Made by a program: the position numbers and the translations under genes. From the NCBI GenBank assembly GCA_049999765.1, contig JBNGIQ010009337.1:46246-76541 (forward strand): a stretch of DNA of 30,296 nt, written 5' to 3'. Origin of the DNA: Phaeoceros laevis. Taxonomy: Eukaryota > Anthocerotophyta > Anthocerotopsida > Notothyladales. The notes beneath the pieces were generated by a model that was not told the origin of the DNA, searched no databases, and saw only the letters and a list, made by a program, of their open reading frames with translations. This document shows positions 1 to 9,031 of this stretch, one piece after another; positions within the stretch are counted from its first letter, which is position 1, and each line of letters begins with the position of its first letter.

Positions 1-1
1 C

Positions 2-211
2 GCACAAGATTGCAATTGCTGTCCTGCGACAACACTTGCTGCATTGCGAGACTCTGCTGTCGAGAATTTCCATGACTTTGAACAGGATGGATCCGTAGAA
101 ACGCAGTACCTGCTTGCTGCAACCAGTTACAAGCCATCAATCCTCTACATAGTTGGCGCTTCGACCGTGACCTTCGGCTCTTTGCAAGGGCCTGTTTTCG
201 TAGCGCACTAG
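2..211 (+). CDS. Possible 3' end of an upstream gene (doubtful, partial)
   Basis: An open frame enters from the left edge and runs 69 codons to a TAG at 209-211, with no internal stop and no obvious splice acceptor. The translation looks moderately protein-like: a stretch reading ATSYKPSILYIVGAS near the middle, then a short hydrophobic end. I do not recognise any family. A 69-codon open stretch in one of six frames is not rare by chance at this base composition, and a minus-strand frame also overlaps here. It could be a last exon of a gene lying left of the window, or nothing. Confidence 0.18.
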   Translation, partial: AQDCNCCPATTLAALRDSAVENFHDFEQDGSVETQYLLAATSYKPSILYIVGASTVTFGSLQGPVFVAH

Positions 212-654
212 GACACCTCTTTTGCTCCCAGCTTCGGAGCCTTCATCGAACTTAGGACTTTGAGGAGTCCCAAAGCAGCCTCTTCCAAAAAATAACCTCT
301 TTCCAGACATCCTCCGCCGGCAGGCCGCGATTGGTGATATGTAGGAGACACCCAGGATTGGAGCAGGAGTACTTTGCGGTGGTCCAGGGCAGTTAACCAG
401 CCTAACGGTCCTCGAGCAGAAACGGTGGTGGCCAGCGAGCAGCAAAGACCTGTGGTAGCTGGCAAGCAACAGGTTGTATTTGACAGGCGATATCCAATTC
501 TAAACTGGTGCAGGACTCCTACGTGTATCGGAAACATAAAAAATTTGTGTGGGTGCAGGATTGCTTTGTCCAAAAAATGATGCTCCTCGAGCGCTCGGGA
601 AGGAGGAGGTGAGAACAAATGTACAAGCTCACCAGTTCATGAGTCGAAGCCTCA
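212..654. other. Spacer upstream of the alpha/beta hydrolase gene
   Basis: No gene is recognised here. The stretch should hold the promoter and 5' untranslated region of the hydrolase that starts at 655. No clear TATA box was found; an A-rich run near 536-543 (cataaaaaat) is the nearest candidate. Open frames on both strands in this stretch have no recognisable domains and overlap each other. Confidence 0.4.
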
Positions 655-1861
655 ATGGCGAACGGCCTAGTGGTGGTGGTAGAGGGTTTAGGGTTCCTGC
701 TGTTGTGCTATCTCGTGCCGCACATTTGCTGCGCCACGGCTCAACAACTTGAGGATCTCCACCTGCTGAGTGCTGCATCCAGGAGCATCCGCCTTGACCC
801 CACCTACGAGGAGATTCCAGCTGCTACCCCGGGGACGACCGCTACCTACGCACTGTGGCAGGCTCCTCCAGGTCCAAGGGCACCGCATTCCATCCTCTTC
901 ATCGCTCACGGAGGCAATCGCGGCCCCGAGGTATGGTGGGACGCCACTCCGGAATGCCCCTTCTGCGCTGCTCTGCCCGAGGAGCGGGTTATCATCCAGT
1001 CGGCACTGGCCGCTGGCCATGCCGTGATCACCATCAAGAGTTCGAGATTCCAGGGCGGCCGCTTCTGGAAGGATACCATCGACCTGGTGGTGGTGAAGCG
1101 GTTTTTGGAGGCCTGGAGACCGAAACTGGGACCAGGGGACCTGCCAATGGCTGGCCTGGGCATCTCTGGAGGAGGCCGTTTCCTCTCCTCCTTGGCTTTG
1201 CAGATGGAATTCTACGCCATGGTCCTTCAGATTTCTGACGGGCTTGCCGGCTCCTTCCAGAAAGCCACACCCGCGTATCCGCCAGTTCTTTACATCAATG
1301 TACGTTTCACCTGCTAAGGACAGCAGGATTTGTGTTGACCTTGACCCCGACAAGGAATTCCAATCCTGCACTTGTTTGTGAAAAGTTTAGGTTTTGTATG
1401 ATGGAGACCCTCTGCTTGCTGTTGTGCAGATGCCTCGAGATGTGGACACAGGGCAGGCAATCCAGGACCGCATTGCATTGCTGTCCAGCAAGGGCATTGC
1501 AGCAGACAATATCAAGTGCCCGCCCGTTCCAGTCTACGAGTCCTACTTCGCTGACGCGATTCCAGGGCTGGGAGTGGAGGTGTCAGCTGCATTGTACAAG
1601 GCGTTGGAAGAACAAGGATACCTGGATGGTGCGGGTTACCTTAACCAGCCTGCGCACTTGACCTGGGATGACTTTGACGATTGGGATTGGTCGCTGTTCT
1701 TGGGAAACCTCCATGTGCTGCGTGATGGGAGCAGGTGGACTGCCCCAGTTGCTGAAGAGCTCGCTGTCAGCTATGGCTTCCATGAGGTGACCAGTGCCAG
1801 AGTTGTAGAGATGTTGGATTGGCTGGATGGAAAAGTGAAATCATATGCAGGGTCAAGGTAG
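655..1861 (+). CDS. Secreted alpha/beta-hydrolase-fold protein, unknown substrate
   Basis: Two exons, 655-1299 and 1430-1861, join in phase 0 across a GTACGT...TTGTGCAG intron to give 358 residues. Seen: a hydrophobic N-terminus (about residues 4-30) typical of a signal peptide; an oxyanion-type HGG at 85-87; a nucleophile elbow G-I-S-G-G with Ser171; an Asp in the YINMPRDVDT segment (Asp219 is in the usual place for the catalytic acid); and a C-terminal GFHEVTSARVVEMLDWL with His333 in the usual place for the catalytic histidine. The triad assignment is inference from fold order. The product is probably secreted or lumenal. I do not recognise a characterised plant family, so esterase, lipase or peptidase activity cannot be chosen. 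The start at 655 has a good ATGGCG context and opens directly into the signal peptide; the earlier ATG at 639 is in another frame. Confidence 0.85.
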
Positions 1862-2640
1862 CAGTTACGTATACTTAGCTAGCACAGGGTCTCGAAACAC
1901 AGGATTTGAAGCTGCGAATTTCCTGCTCAAGATGTCTGGCCGGGGTCTTGAGAATTCTCAAAAGGTAATGTGCATCAGGTTGAAGCTTCATTGTGTGTAG
2001 CAGTGGTTATTGTAAGTAATGCAAATATCGTCTGATTTTGTTGGCCGTACTTCCACTGCAGGAATCATCGTTTGCCTCATCAATTCTAGTTTTGTTTAGG
2101 AGTCCTGAAGCTACTTCCTCACGCTCGCTCAGGAGAAGCTTGTTCGACTCCTGCCCTGCAATTCCAGGTGGTATTAGACCTCCAAGAAGCAGGAGACTTT
2201 GAAGCCCAAGGTCCATGACCGTTGCGTTTTCGTCGCCTGCAACTTTTACCTGTCAACTTGTCAAATCATGTTGTGAGCCCTTACTGCGTCATGTCTTGAC
2301 TGTAAACTAGCAACAACACCGTGTTTCTGTTCTCGCCACTGTGCCGCTTACACCTTCCATGATACATTTCCTCCGGGGATAGCTAGAGCTAGCTTGTGTT
2401 TTTTGCTACATTCTTCCTGACACAGTCCTGATATTGTGAAGTGAGCTGTAGTTTTGCAACAACGAATCTCCAGTTGGTAGACCGACCTAGTATTTTGAGC
2501 ATGCAATATTCATTCAGATGCCAAAAGGAGCACGTCAGGTTGCAAAGTAACTAGTAGGTCTAAGGTGAGACAATGGTCTACCTCAAACCTTGAGTCCTGG
2601 AGCAGAAGAGACTCAAACTCTTTGGTACCTGAACCTGCCA

Positions 2641-2758
2641 GTGGGACCTGATGGTGCATAGCCCCGGCATTCATGACTTGCTGCTGTCATCACGTAGTGG
2701 TAGGTGTTACTCCACCACCCAGTTTTATTAAAAACGTTCTACCGTGCGTCCAATGCCC
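2641..2758 (+). repeat. Diverged direct repeat, copy 1
   Basis: Shares ordered blocks with 3499-3618: gtggg-cct, tgcatagcc, cggcatt, ggtgttac..caccaccc, gttct.ccgtg.gtcc. I estimate about two-thirds identity by eye. Each copy contains an imperfect or perfect 8-bp hairpin around ttac. It may be a remnant of a non-autonomous transposable element; no open frame or target-site duplication is evident. Confidence 0.5.
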
Positions 2759-3007
2759 TACTGGTACATGACCAGGCAAGACTGTCAGACAAGATATACA
2801 GAACCTAGCCTAGCGAGAAATTTCTGTGTGCGATGTGGTTGCACAGGACAGAAAGCCACTGGCGATGAACCTGGTCCCGTGCCCACGCAGTCTGTTAGAC
2901 AGTCTTGAAATCAGAAAATTCCTATAGTAGTAGTGACTAGTCAAGAATTGGTATTCATGAGGCATGCATCTATCGAGGTCTCTACTGATCATGGGTTCGA
3001 ATTCTTG

Positions 3008-3035
3008 GACGCTCCTCTTCAGACGCTCCTCTTCA
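3008..3035 (+). repeat. 14-bp tandem duplication
   Basis: The unit gacgctcctcttca occurs twice in exact tandem (3008-3021 and 3022-3035), followed by a partial third unit gacgc. It is a simple local duplication in non-coding DNA. Confidence 0.75.
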
Positions 3036-3498
3036 GACGCCCTCGACCCAGACCTCAAGACGATGATTAAGGACGCTAAAATGTAAACTTGTGCCTTCCC
3101 CGAGGCATGTGTTGATCAGTTTGTGGCCGTGTTTGTTTTTGTAGACTTTCAAAGACTCTTGGAATCGCTTTCAAGAGAACATGAGCACGAAAGAGTTGAG
3201 TAGCTAACCTGCCTCCCCGCCTGCCTGCCTCGTCTGTGCGAACAGGCATCACCCAGGCGAACTGGTTGGTATAGTAGTGTTGCACCTAACGTTTTGACCA
3301 ACCTTGGTGCTCGACTTTGCCATGTCTTGAAAACACCATAAATAAACTACTACTTCTTCTTCTTCCATCGTGCTCACCATCCTTTGCACCTTAACATCAT
3401 CCTGAGATGTACTAGTGGGTATTTTGGCTAAAAAAGTTTCTCATTTCCATCTCTGAAAGTTCCCGAGGATGCTTTTCAGTGGCGGGTCAAAGGGGGGC

Positions 3499-3618
3499 GT
3501 GGGCCTTGGCTGCATAGCCACATGCGGCATTACTCTGTGATCCTGTGATCAATTAGCGGGTGGTGTTACGGCACCACCCACTTTCAGTGAACAAGTTCTG
3601 CCGTGAGTCCCATTCCCC
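3499..3618 (+). repeat. Diverged direct repeat, copy 2
   Basis: Partner of 2641-2758, displaced by about 858 bp in the same orientation. It contains a perfect 8-bp inverted repeat, gggtggtg (3558-3565) and caccaccc (3572-3579), with a 6-nt loop. Copy 1 carries the same hairpin with one mismatch. Confidence 0.5.
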
Positions 3619-3642
3619 GGAATCCTTTTTAACACGAACAGA

Positions 3643-3658
3643 CTGGATTATAATCCAG
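3643..3658. repeat. 16-bp perfect palindrome
   Basis: ctggattataatccag is its own reverse complement. It lies just beyond repeat copy 2 and about 650 bp upstream of the TIC32-like start. It may be a transcription-factor site or chance. Confidence 0.6.
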
Positions 3659-3870
3659 ACAGCCTCTGGTAGCACTGGCCAGTTTGCTAGGGTTTCCTTG
3701 TCTCACATCCTCATGTAGCGTACGAGCTACCTGCCGATCGGGAGTTTTCTCATCTCGGATATGGACCAAGGTTGAGGTATAACATAGGACCCTGAAAGCC
3801 CACTCGGGGAGGGTGCACCGCCGGTAGGTGCCGTGCCGTACCTCCGATCAACAGACAGGCACGCAAACAG

Positions 3871-3888
3871 CTCTCTCTCTCTCGCTCT
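3871..3888 (+). repeat. CT microsatellite
   Basis: A short pyrimidine tract of CT repeats with one CG interruption, about 420 bp upstream of the TIC32-like start codon. CT-rich tracts are common near plant transcription starts; a role here is inference only. Confidence 0.6.
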
Positions 3889-4308
3889 CACATCTGCTCG
3901 CGGATCACGAGCCGTTCGTGACCAGCATTAATGCGCTCATGCATCATTCATGGTTTTAGCGCCTCGGCCGTCCAACTATAATATCACCCTCCCATCTGTG
4001 CCAGCACGTCATAGTTGCCTGCCTGGAGGCCCCTAAAAGCACAAGAGGACACAATTTTCTAACGAACTACTTCAATCCATTCCTAGGGGTTGGCAGTCCA
4101 GAATTGTTGCAGGATTTAGCATCAATTGTGCAGACTGCACGAGGAAAGTCATCGGCAGAAGCGAGAGAGCATCTGGAAAAGGTACACGTGAACATTCAAA
4201 GAGCGGTGGAGCAATAGTAGTGTAGCTGTTGTTTCAAATGCGACAATCGGCTGCCTCACAGGTTTTTCCCATCGTTCGCTGCCTGCAGGGCTTTCTGCCG
4301 GCATCAAA

Positions 4309-5989
4309 ATGTGGATCACAGGAAAAACGGGCTTGTTTGGCAACATTTGCGGTAGGGCGGGTCGGAGCGGCTTCGGGTGCGCCTCAACCGCCGAGGATGT
4401 CACCGAGGGCTTGGATGCCACAGGACTCACGGCAATTGTTACCGGTAGGTGCGTGCTTGCCTGATTCATGAGCTATGTCCATGGCCAGTGCGCACTGGTT
4501 GAAGGTGCTAAGCTTGCGCGATTGCTCATGAATTTCTCGGCTGAGTTTTGCACAATCCAATACAAGGTGGAGCGAGCGGGCTCGGAGCCGAAACATCCAG
4601 AGTTCTTGCGCTGCGGGGTGCGCATGTCATCATCGCAGCCAGAAATCTGAGGGCTGCTCAGAACGTCAAAGACGACATCCTCAAACAGGCAGCGGGTGCA
4701 CAAATTGACCTAATTGAGCTCGATCTCAATTCTCTGGCCTCCGTGAAGACTTTTGTCGACACCTTCCTTGCCACTGGATACCCTCTCAACATACTCATGT
4801 GAGTTGGCATGTCAAGGAATTTGCGCTGAGCTTCTGGACAAGACGCCCTCACAGTACCCCGTCAACCTCCCCAAATTCATCCAGGTTGGGTGTTGTCTCA
4901 GAAACAACGCAGGAGTGATGGTGCCCCCGTACCAGCTGTCTGCAGACGGAATTGAGTCGCAATTTGGGACGAATCATCTGGCGCACTTTTACCTCACGCA
5001 GTTGCTTTTGGACAAAATGAAAAGCAGCGCCAAGACGAGTGGCTTGGAAGGACGCATTGTCATTCTCTCCTCCAGTGCCCACAATGTGCCCTACAAAGGA
5101 GGATTTAAATTTGACAAAATCAACGAAAGGAAAGGGTAGGTTCCAAGGGTGTCACTCGCATCCTCGCAATTGGACGTTGTCTCTTACCATTTTCGCACAT
5201 TGTCCAAGTTCCAGTCTTTACAACCTTGGAAATTGGATTGTTGCGGTTTGCTGGCCTGCTCTGGACAGGTATGATCCACTCCTGGCCTACGGGCAGTCCA
5301 AGCTTGCCAACATCCTGCATGCCAATGAGTTAGCAAGACGGTTGCAGGTATGTAATTAATGGCATACAGCAGTATATGCGTCTTGAAGCAACCTTATCCA
5401 TTGAAGTTCTCTGGAAGCTTGAGGTTCCAAGTCGTTATGTGCAACAGAAATTGCTTAGATGCATGCCCATACTCTTATTATAAGCTTACTTGGAATCAGG
5501 AGGAAGGAGTCAATATTACCGCCAATTCTGTTCATCCAGGTTACATTAAAACCAACTTGTTCCGCCATGCCGCCACTACCACATGTGCGTAAGCGTCCAT
5601 GGCTTGAAGCCACCGACCTGTCCACTCATGTTTTTGTTCAGCCATAGTTGACTAAATATGCAGCATTACAGGGATTTTGAGTTCACTCCTTTTCTATCTC
5701 TGGAAAGACATACCCCAGGTATGCACTTACAAGTTCCTGACCACCTTAATTGACAGAAGGCAGTCTGAGCTAGCGCTGGGGCATAACATTTGTGTAAGCT
5801 TTCCAGGGCGCAGCGACAACCCTGTATGTGGCTCTTCGTCCGGAGCTTAAAGGAGTGAGCGGCAAATACTTCGCTGACTGCAACGAAGAGCAACCAAGCA
5901 AACTTGGAGTTGATCAAGAGCTGGCAAAGAAGCTTTGGGATTTCAGCGAGCACCTCATTCTTGAGAAGACGAAAACTGCACGCAGCTGA
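4309..5989 (+). CDS. TIC32: TIC32-like short-chain dehydrogenase/reductase, chloroplast
   Basis: Seven exons, 4309-4444, 4567-4798, 4902-5135, 5269-5347, 5500-5588, 5664-5718 and 5807-5989, splice in frame to 335 residues, close to the usual 315-325 of the family. Seen: the N-terminal [21 protein letters not shown], which closely matches plant TIC32; the NADP-binding TGGASGLG (residues 45-52); NNAG (124-127); the catalytic Ser cluster ILSSSAH (Ser179/180); YGQSK (Tyr208, Lys212); the [12 protein letters not shown] segment; and the family-specific C-terminus [20 protein letters not shown]32 is known as an NADPH-dependent, calmodulin-binding dehydrogenase at the chloroplast inner envelope, associated with protein import. 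Paralogues of this family include retinol-dehydrogenase-like enzymes, so the precise in vivo role is inferred. All catalytic residues are present. The ATG at 4309 gives the MW start seen in homologues. Confidence 0.93.
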
Positions 5990-6624
5990 AGTTCATCACA
6001 ATGGACTTGTGTCAAAAGCACGCACAACAGATCGCCCGATCGAACATTCCCAGCCCGTTCGATACGTGACATGAGTAGTAGAATGTAGAAGGGGCTAGCG
6101 CTAGAGGGCCTAGAGGTAGCTAGCTAGCGCTAGAGGTGCAGCCCCTACTGTAATTGGTAAAACACCACATGACCGGGTCCCTGTGTTAGCAGCGGCTAAT
6201 GAAGATGTTGTACACCCGCTGCGTGAGAGCTCCACGTAGCCCTACATCCGTCCAGTAGGCACCATCCTACCAAAGCTCTCACGCAGCCCTACATCTGTCC
6301 AATAGGCACTATCCGACCAACTCCAAGGATTCAATCTGCCAGGCATAATATCCAGATATCCAGGGGATTCCAGGGCCCAGCAAAGTCCGCCAGCAAGCGC
6401 TGAGCCTCTGGGTGCTCAGTAATTGCGCTTTCTTCTAAGTAAAAACGTGGAAAGTTCGGGCATTTCCTGTAATTCCGTACAGAGGACTCCAGACCGCGAT
6501 CTTTCGCCCGGTAGGACGAGTCTGGTTAGGGCGGCTCGCCTAGTCAGCGGACGTGCACTTCGGTTCACCGTCCAGACTTCGGGACCAGGAACCTTCCCCC
6601 CTCCCCTCGCTTACCATAGCAGCC
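5990..6624. other. Spacer between TIC32-like and CBSX-like genes
   Basis: Expected to hold the 3' UTR of the dehydrogenase and the promoter and 5' UTR of the CBSX gene. It contains AGCGCTAGAGG motifs with GCTAGC runs (about 6097-6138) and a 46-bp tandem duplication with an inverted repeat (6218-6320). An open frame at 6423-6824 runs across the CBSX start in another frame and is treated as a shadow. Confidence 0.5.
6218..6320 (+). repeat. 46-bp tandem duplication framed by a 14-bp inverted repeat
   Basis: 6228-6273 and 6274-6320 are near-identical tandem copies (both include gccctacat, gtcca and taggca). In addition gctgcgtgagagct (6218-6231) is the exact reverse complement of agctctcacgcagc (6274-6287), so the first copy could form the loop of a hairpin. 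It lies about 300-400 bp upstream of the CBSX start. Confidence 0.7.
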
Positions 6625-6825
6625 ATGGAGGTTGCTTACTTGTCCAGCAGAGCCCTGCAGGTGAGCGGAGCTGCTTGTTGCAAGCTGCCGTCCTCGCTAT
6701 CAAACTCCGACACAGGTGCGATTGCAGCCATGGAGGCTGCTCAGCTGTCCAGCAGAGTTCTGCAGATGAGCGGAGCCGCTTGCTGCAAGGCGGTGACGTC
6801 GGTATCCTACTCCGATACATGTGAC
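6616..6825 (+). repeat. In-frame 105-bp tandem duplication in the CBSX presequence
   Basis: 6616-6720 and 6721-6825 match at about 82 of 105 positions by hand count. Each copy carries gcagccATGGAGG, so there are two in-frame start codons (6625 and 6730) in the same context. The unit is 35 codons, so the frame is kept. Each copy encodes a Ser/Ala/Cys-rich segment containing SGAACCK. Confidence 0.85.
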
Positions 6826-8519
6826 TTTCGGTCCATAGCAGGGCGGCAGGATCGAGCTAGGGGAAGGCTTGTGGAGGCACGACCTGGTAGGGGCAGCTCG
6901 TCGGCTGTTGGAATTTGCAGCTTGGGAGGCAAAGGTGCTGCGAGGAGCAAACCCTTGGGCTCCTTGCTGGTGGTTAGGGGTACTATGATGGAAAGTGCTT
7001 TGCCGGTAAGCCGTCTGTGCACTTAGATTCCATTCTGGAGGTTGCATGATCCTTCGGCTTGTTTGTAGAATTTCAAGGACGTCTTGACAGCTTTCTCCGC
7101 CAGCACTTTTTCTTGCGATGTGTAAGTCTGAATGCAGAAATGAATTGGTCAGCATTTATAAATGTTCTCGGTGTATTCCTATTTTGCAGCAAAAGCAGGA
7201 AATGTACACTGTTGGTGATTTTATGACTCCCGTCAGTGAGCTGCTTGTTGCCAAGAGGAATACAACAGTCGATGAAGGTATCACACTACCTGCTGATGAT
7301 GGTGTACTCAATCTATCTGTCATCTCATTCAGCCATGCCCAAATTGATTGGGTTTGCTCTGGCAGCTCTTGAGGCGTTGGTGGAAAATCGAATAACTGGC
7401 ATGCCTGTGGTTGATGAGAATGGAAAGCTGGTAAGGTCCTCTGTCTGCAGAATCACAGCACTGCTGTATACTCATGTCCTTGTCCTTTGGCTAGTTCTTC
7501 CACTGATGGGCTCACCTGTATTTCCATAGATTGGAGTTGTGTCTGACTACGACCTTCTGGCACTTGATTCAATATCAGGTGACGATTCCACATCTTGATG
7601 ACTGTAACATTGTTTTGTCATTGCTGTCTGTTGTTAAATAAGTTCCAAGCTCGGGGCATGATGGTCTTTATTAGAGTGACGGTTGTTAATATTTCCTGTG
7701 CTTTACAGGGAAGCCTCCTACCGAAATGGGTCTTTTCCCAGAACCTGGTCGCAGTTGGAAGGTATGGTGATGTCATCGGCATCAAAGAGCGGTGTCTTTG
7801 ATGGATTTCACTCTTGTGCTGAGTGTTGAAATTCAGGTACTGGAATTCTACTGATCTTCTTTCTACCCTGTGCTGTGATACAGGCTTTCAAGGAGCTTCA
7901 GAAACTGCTGCTAAAAACAAATGGGAAGACTGTTGGTGAAGTAATGACACCATCACCTTTGGTTGTGCGAGAGATGACCAACCTTGAGGATGCGGCCAGG
8001 TGAAGACAAAAGTCCGGCACTCTCCTTGGCATACTGGCTGCGTCTGATGCTTTGTCACTGAGCGCTGCTTCCATTTTTGCAGGTTGTTACTCGACAGCAA
8101 ATACAGACGTCTACCAGTGGTTGATGACAGGGAAAAGCTCGTAAGTTCATACATGGAATAGGACTGTCTTTTTCTTGTTTGNNNNNNNNNNNNNNNNNNN
8201 NNNNNNNNNNNNNNNNNNNNNNNNNNNNNNNNNNNNNNNNNNNNNNNNNNNNNNNNNNNNNNNNNNNNNNNNNNNNNNNNNCTTTTTCTTGTTTGCCCCT
8301 TGGACTTGATTCGTTGTTGTGGATCTCGTCGGTGCTGTGAGTGTTCAGGTTTATTTTTCCTCCTTTTTCATGCAAATGATTAGGGACGCTGAACTGAAGT
8401 GGTAACCAATACGTGTTTGTTGTTTACAGGTGGGCTTGTTGACAAGGGGAAATGTAGTTCGGGCTGCCTTGGTAACGAAACGAGCTGCAGCGGATGCACT
8501 AGGGCAGAGTAGGCCGTGA
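6625..8519 (+). CDS. CBSX: CBSX-like two-CBS-domain protein, plastid-targeted
   Basis: Eight exons, 6625-7005, 7190-7277, 7366-7430, 7530-7578, 7709-7761, 7884-7999, 8083-8140 and 8430-8519, give 299 residues in one frame. Residues 1-127 (exon 1) are Ser/Ala/Arg-rich with few acids, as expected of a transit peptide, and begin with a duplicated 35-residue unit. CBS domain 1 (about 133-195) has YTVGDFMTP, RITGMPVVDENGKL and GVVSDYDLLALDSIS; CBS domain 2 (about 229-290) has TVGEVMTPSPLVV, YRRLPVVDD and LVGLLTRGNVVRAAL. These match Arabidopsis CBSX1/CBSX2 closely. Those proteins are known to bind adenosine nucleotides and to activate thioredoxins in the chloroplast ferredoxin-thioredoxin system; that role is carried over by homology. 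Translation could start at 6625 or 6730. The 100-N gap sits in intron 7 and does not interrupt coding sequence. Confidence 0.92.
8182..8281. other. Assembly gap (100 N) inside CBSX intron 7
   Basis: Exactly 100 N. The 14 bases before the gap (8168-8181, ctttttcttgtttg) are repeated exactly right after it (8282-8295), which suggests two contig ends that overlap and were scaffolded instead of merged. If so, no sequence is missing and the true intron 7 is about 175 nt. Confidence 0.95.
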
Positions 8520-9031
8520 GGCGAATCTGTTCGTGTTCGAATGCCCAGCGACGTGATGATTCATCTGTCTGTGAGGATTCGGGAGTATCTTATTTTACTC
8601 CTGATATATGAACTAATTCATTCTTTAACTCCGCTGACATCAGGACTTCAAGATGTTGCACATGTGAGGATGTTGCGTATGTGCAGCTATTGTCCTCAGC
8701 TAGTCTACTGGTTCTTGCCATTTAATGTGGAGAGTATTCATGTGGTGTCTGACTAGAAGTTATAAATGTGACAATATTGTAGCTATCATGGACCATTGGA
8801 CCGTAAGGTTGTAAGCAGCAAGGATCATGGACTTGTAAGTCTGCTGCCTGCCAAGTATTATATCGAACTACCCTAAGCATAGAATTGAACTGCCTAGAAC
8901 TGCTCCTCAGTTATCAACAGATTCTCCTGAACTTGCCCCGAGTCAGGAGTTGTGCCCATGGTTCCTGTTGCAATCCACAAGGGTTTCTGAACAACTTTCA
9001 GAACAATGTGCAGCTGTATACGTCAATCACA
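8520..9031. other. Convergent spacer between CBSX and MYB genes
   Basis: The CBSX stop (+) and the MYB stop (-) face each other across 512 bp. The stretch should contain both 3' UTRs. Several AT-rich segments are present, but I see no coding signal. Confidence 0.6.

Larger units (their letters stand above)
1862..4308. other. 2.4-kb intergenic region with diverged repeats
   Basis: No coding sequence is recognised; the open frames present are short and lack domains. It should contain the 3' UTR of the hydrolase at the left and the TIC32-like promoter at the right. It also holds two diverged direct repeats of about 120 bp (2641-2758 and 3499-3618), a 14-bp tandem duplication (3008-3035), a 16-bp perfect palindrome (3643-3658) and a CT tract (3871-3888). 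Confidence 0.6.

Noticed and set aside
688-1371. 227-codon minus-strand open frame
   Set aside because: It is antisense to exon 1 of the alpha/beta hydrolase, whose plus-strand product has clear motifs; this is a composition shadow.
2993-3006. tRNA T-loop-like gggttcgaattc
   Set aside because: The flanking bases do not form a 5-bp T stem, and no anticodon or acceptor arm could be found on either side.
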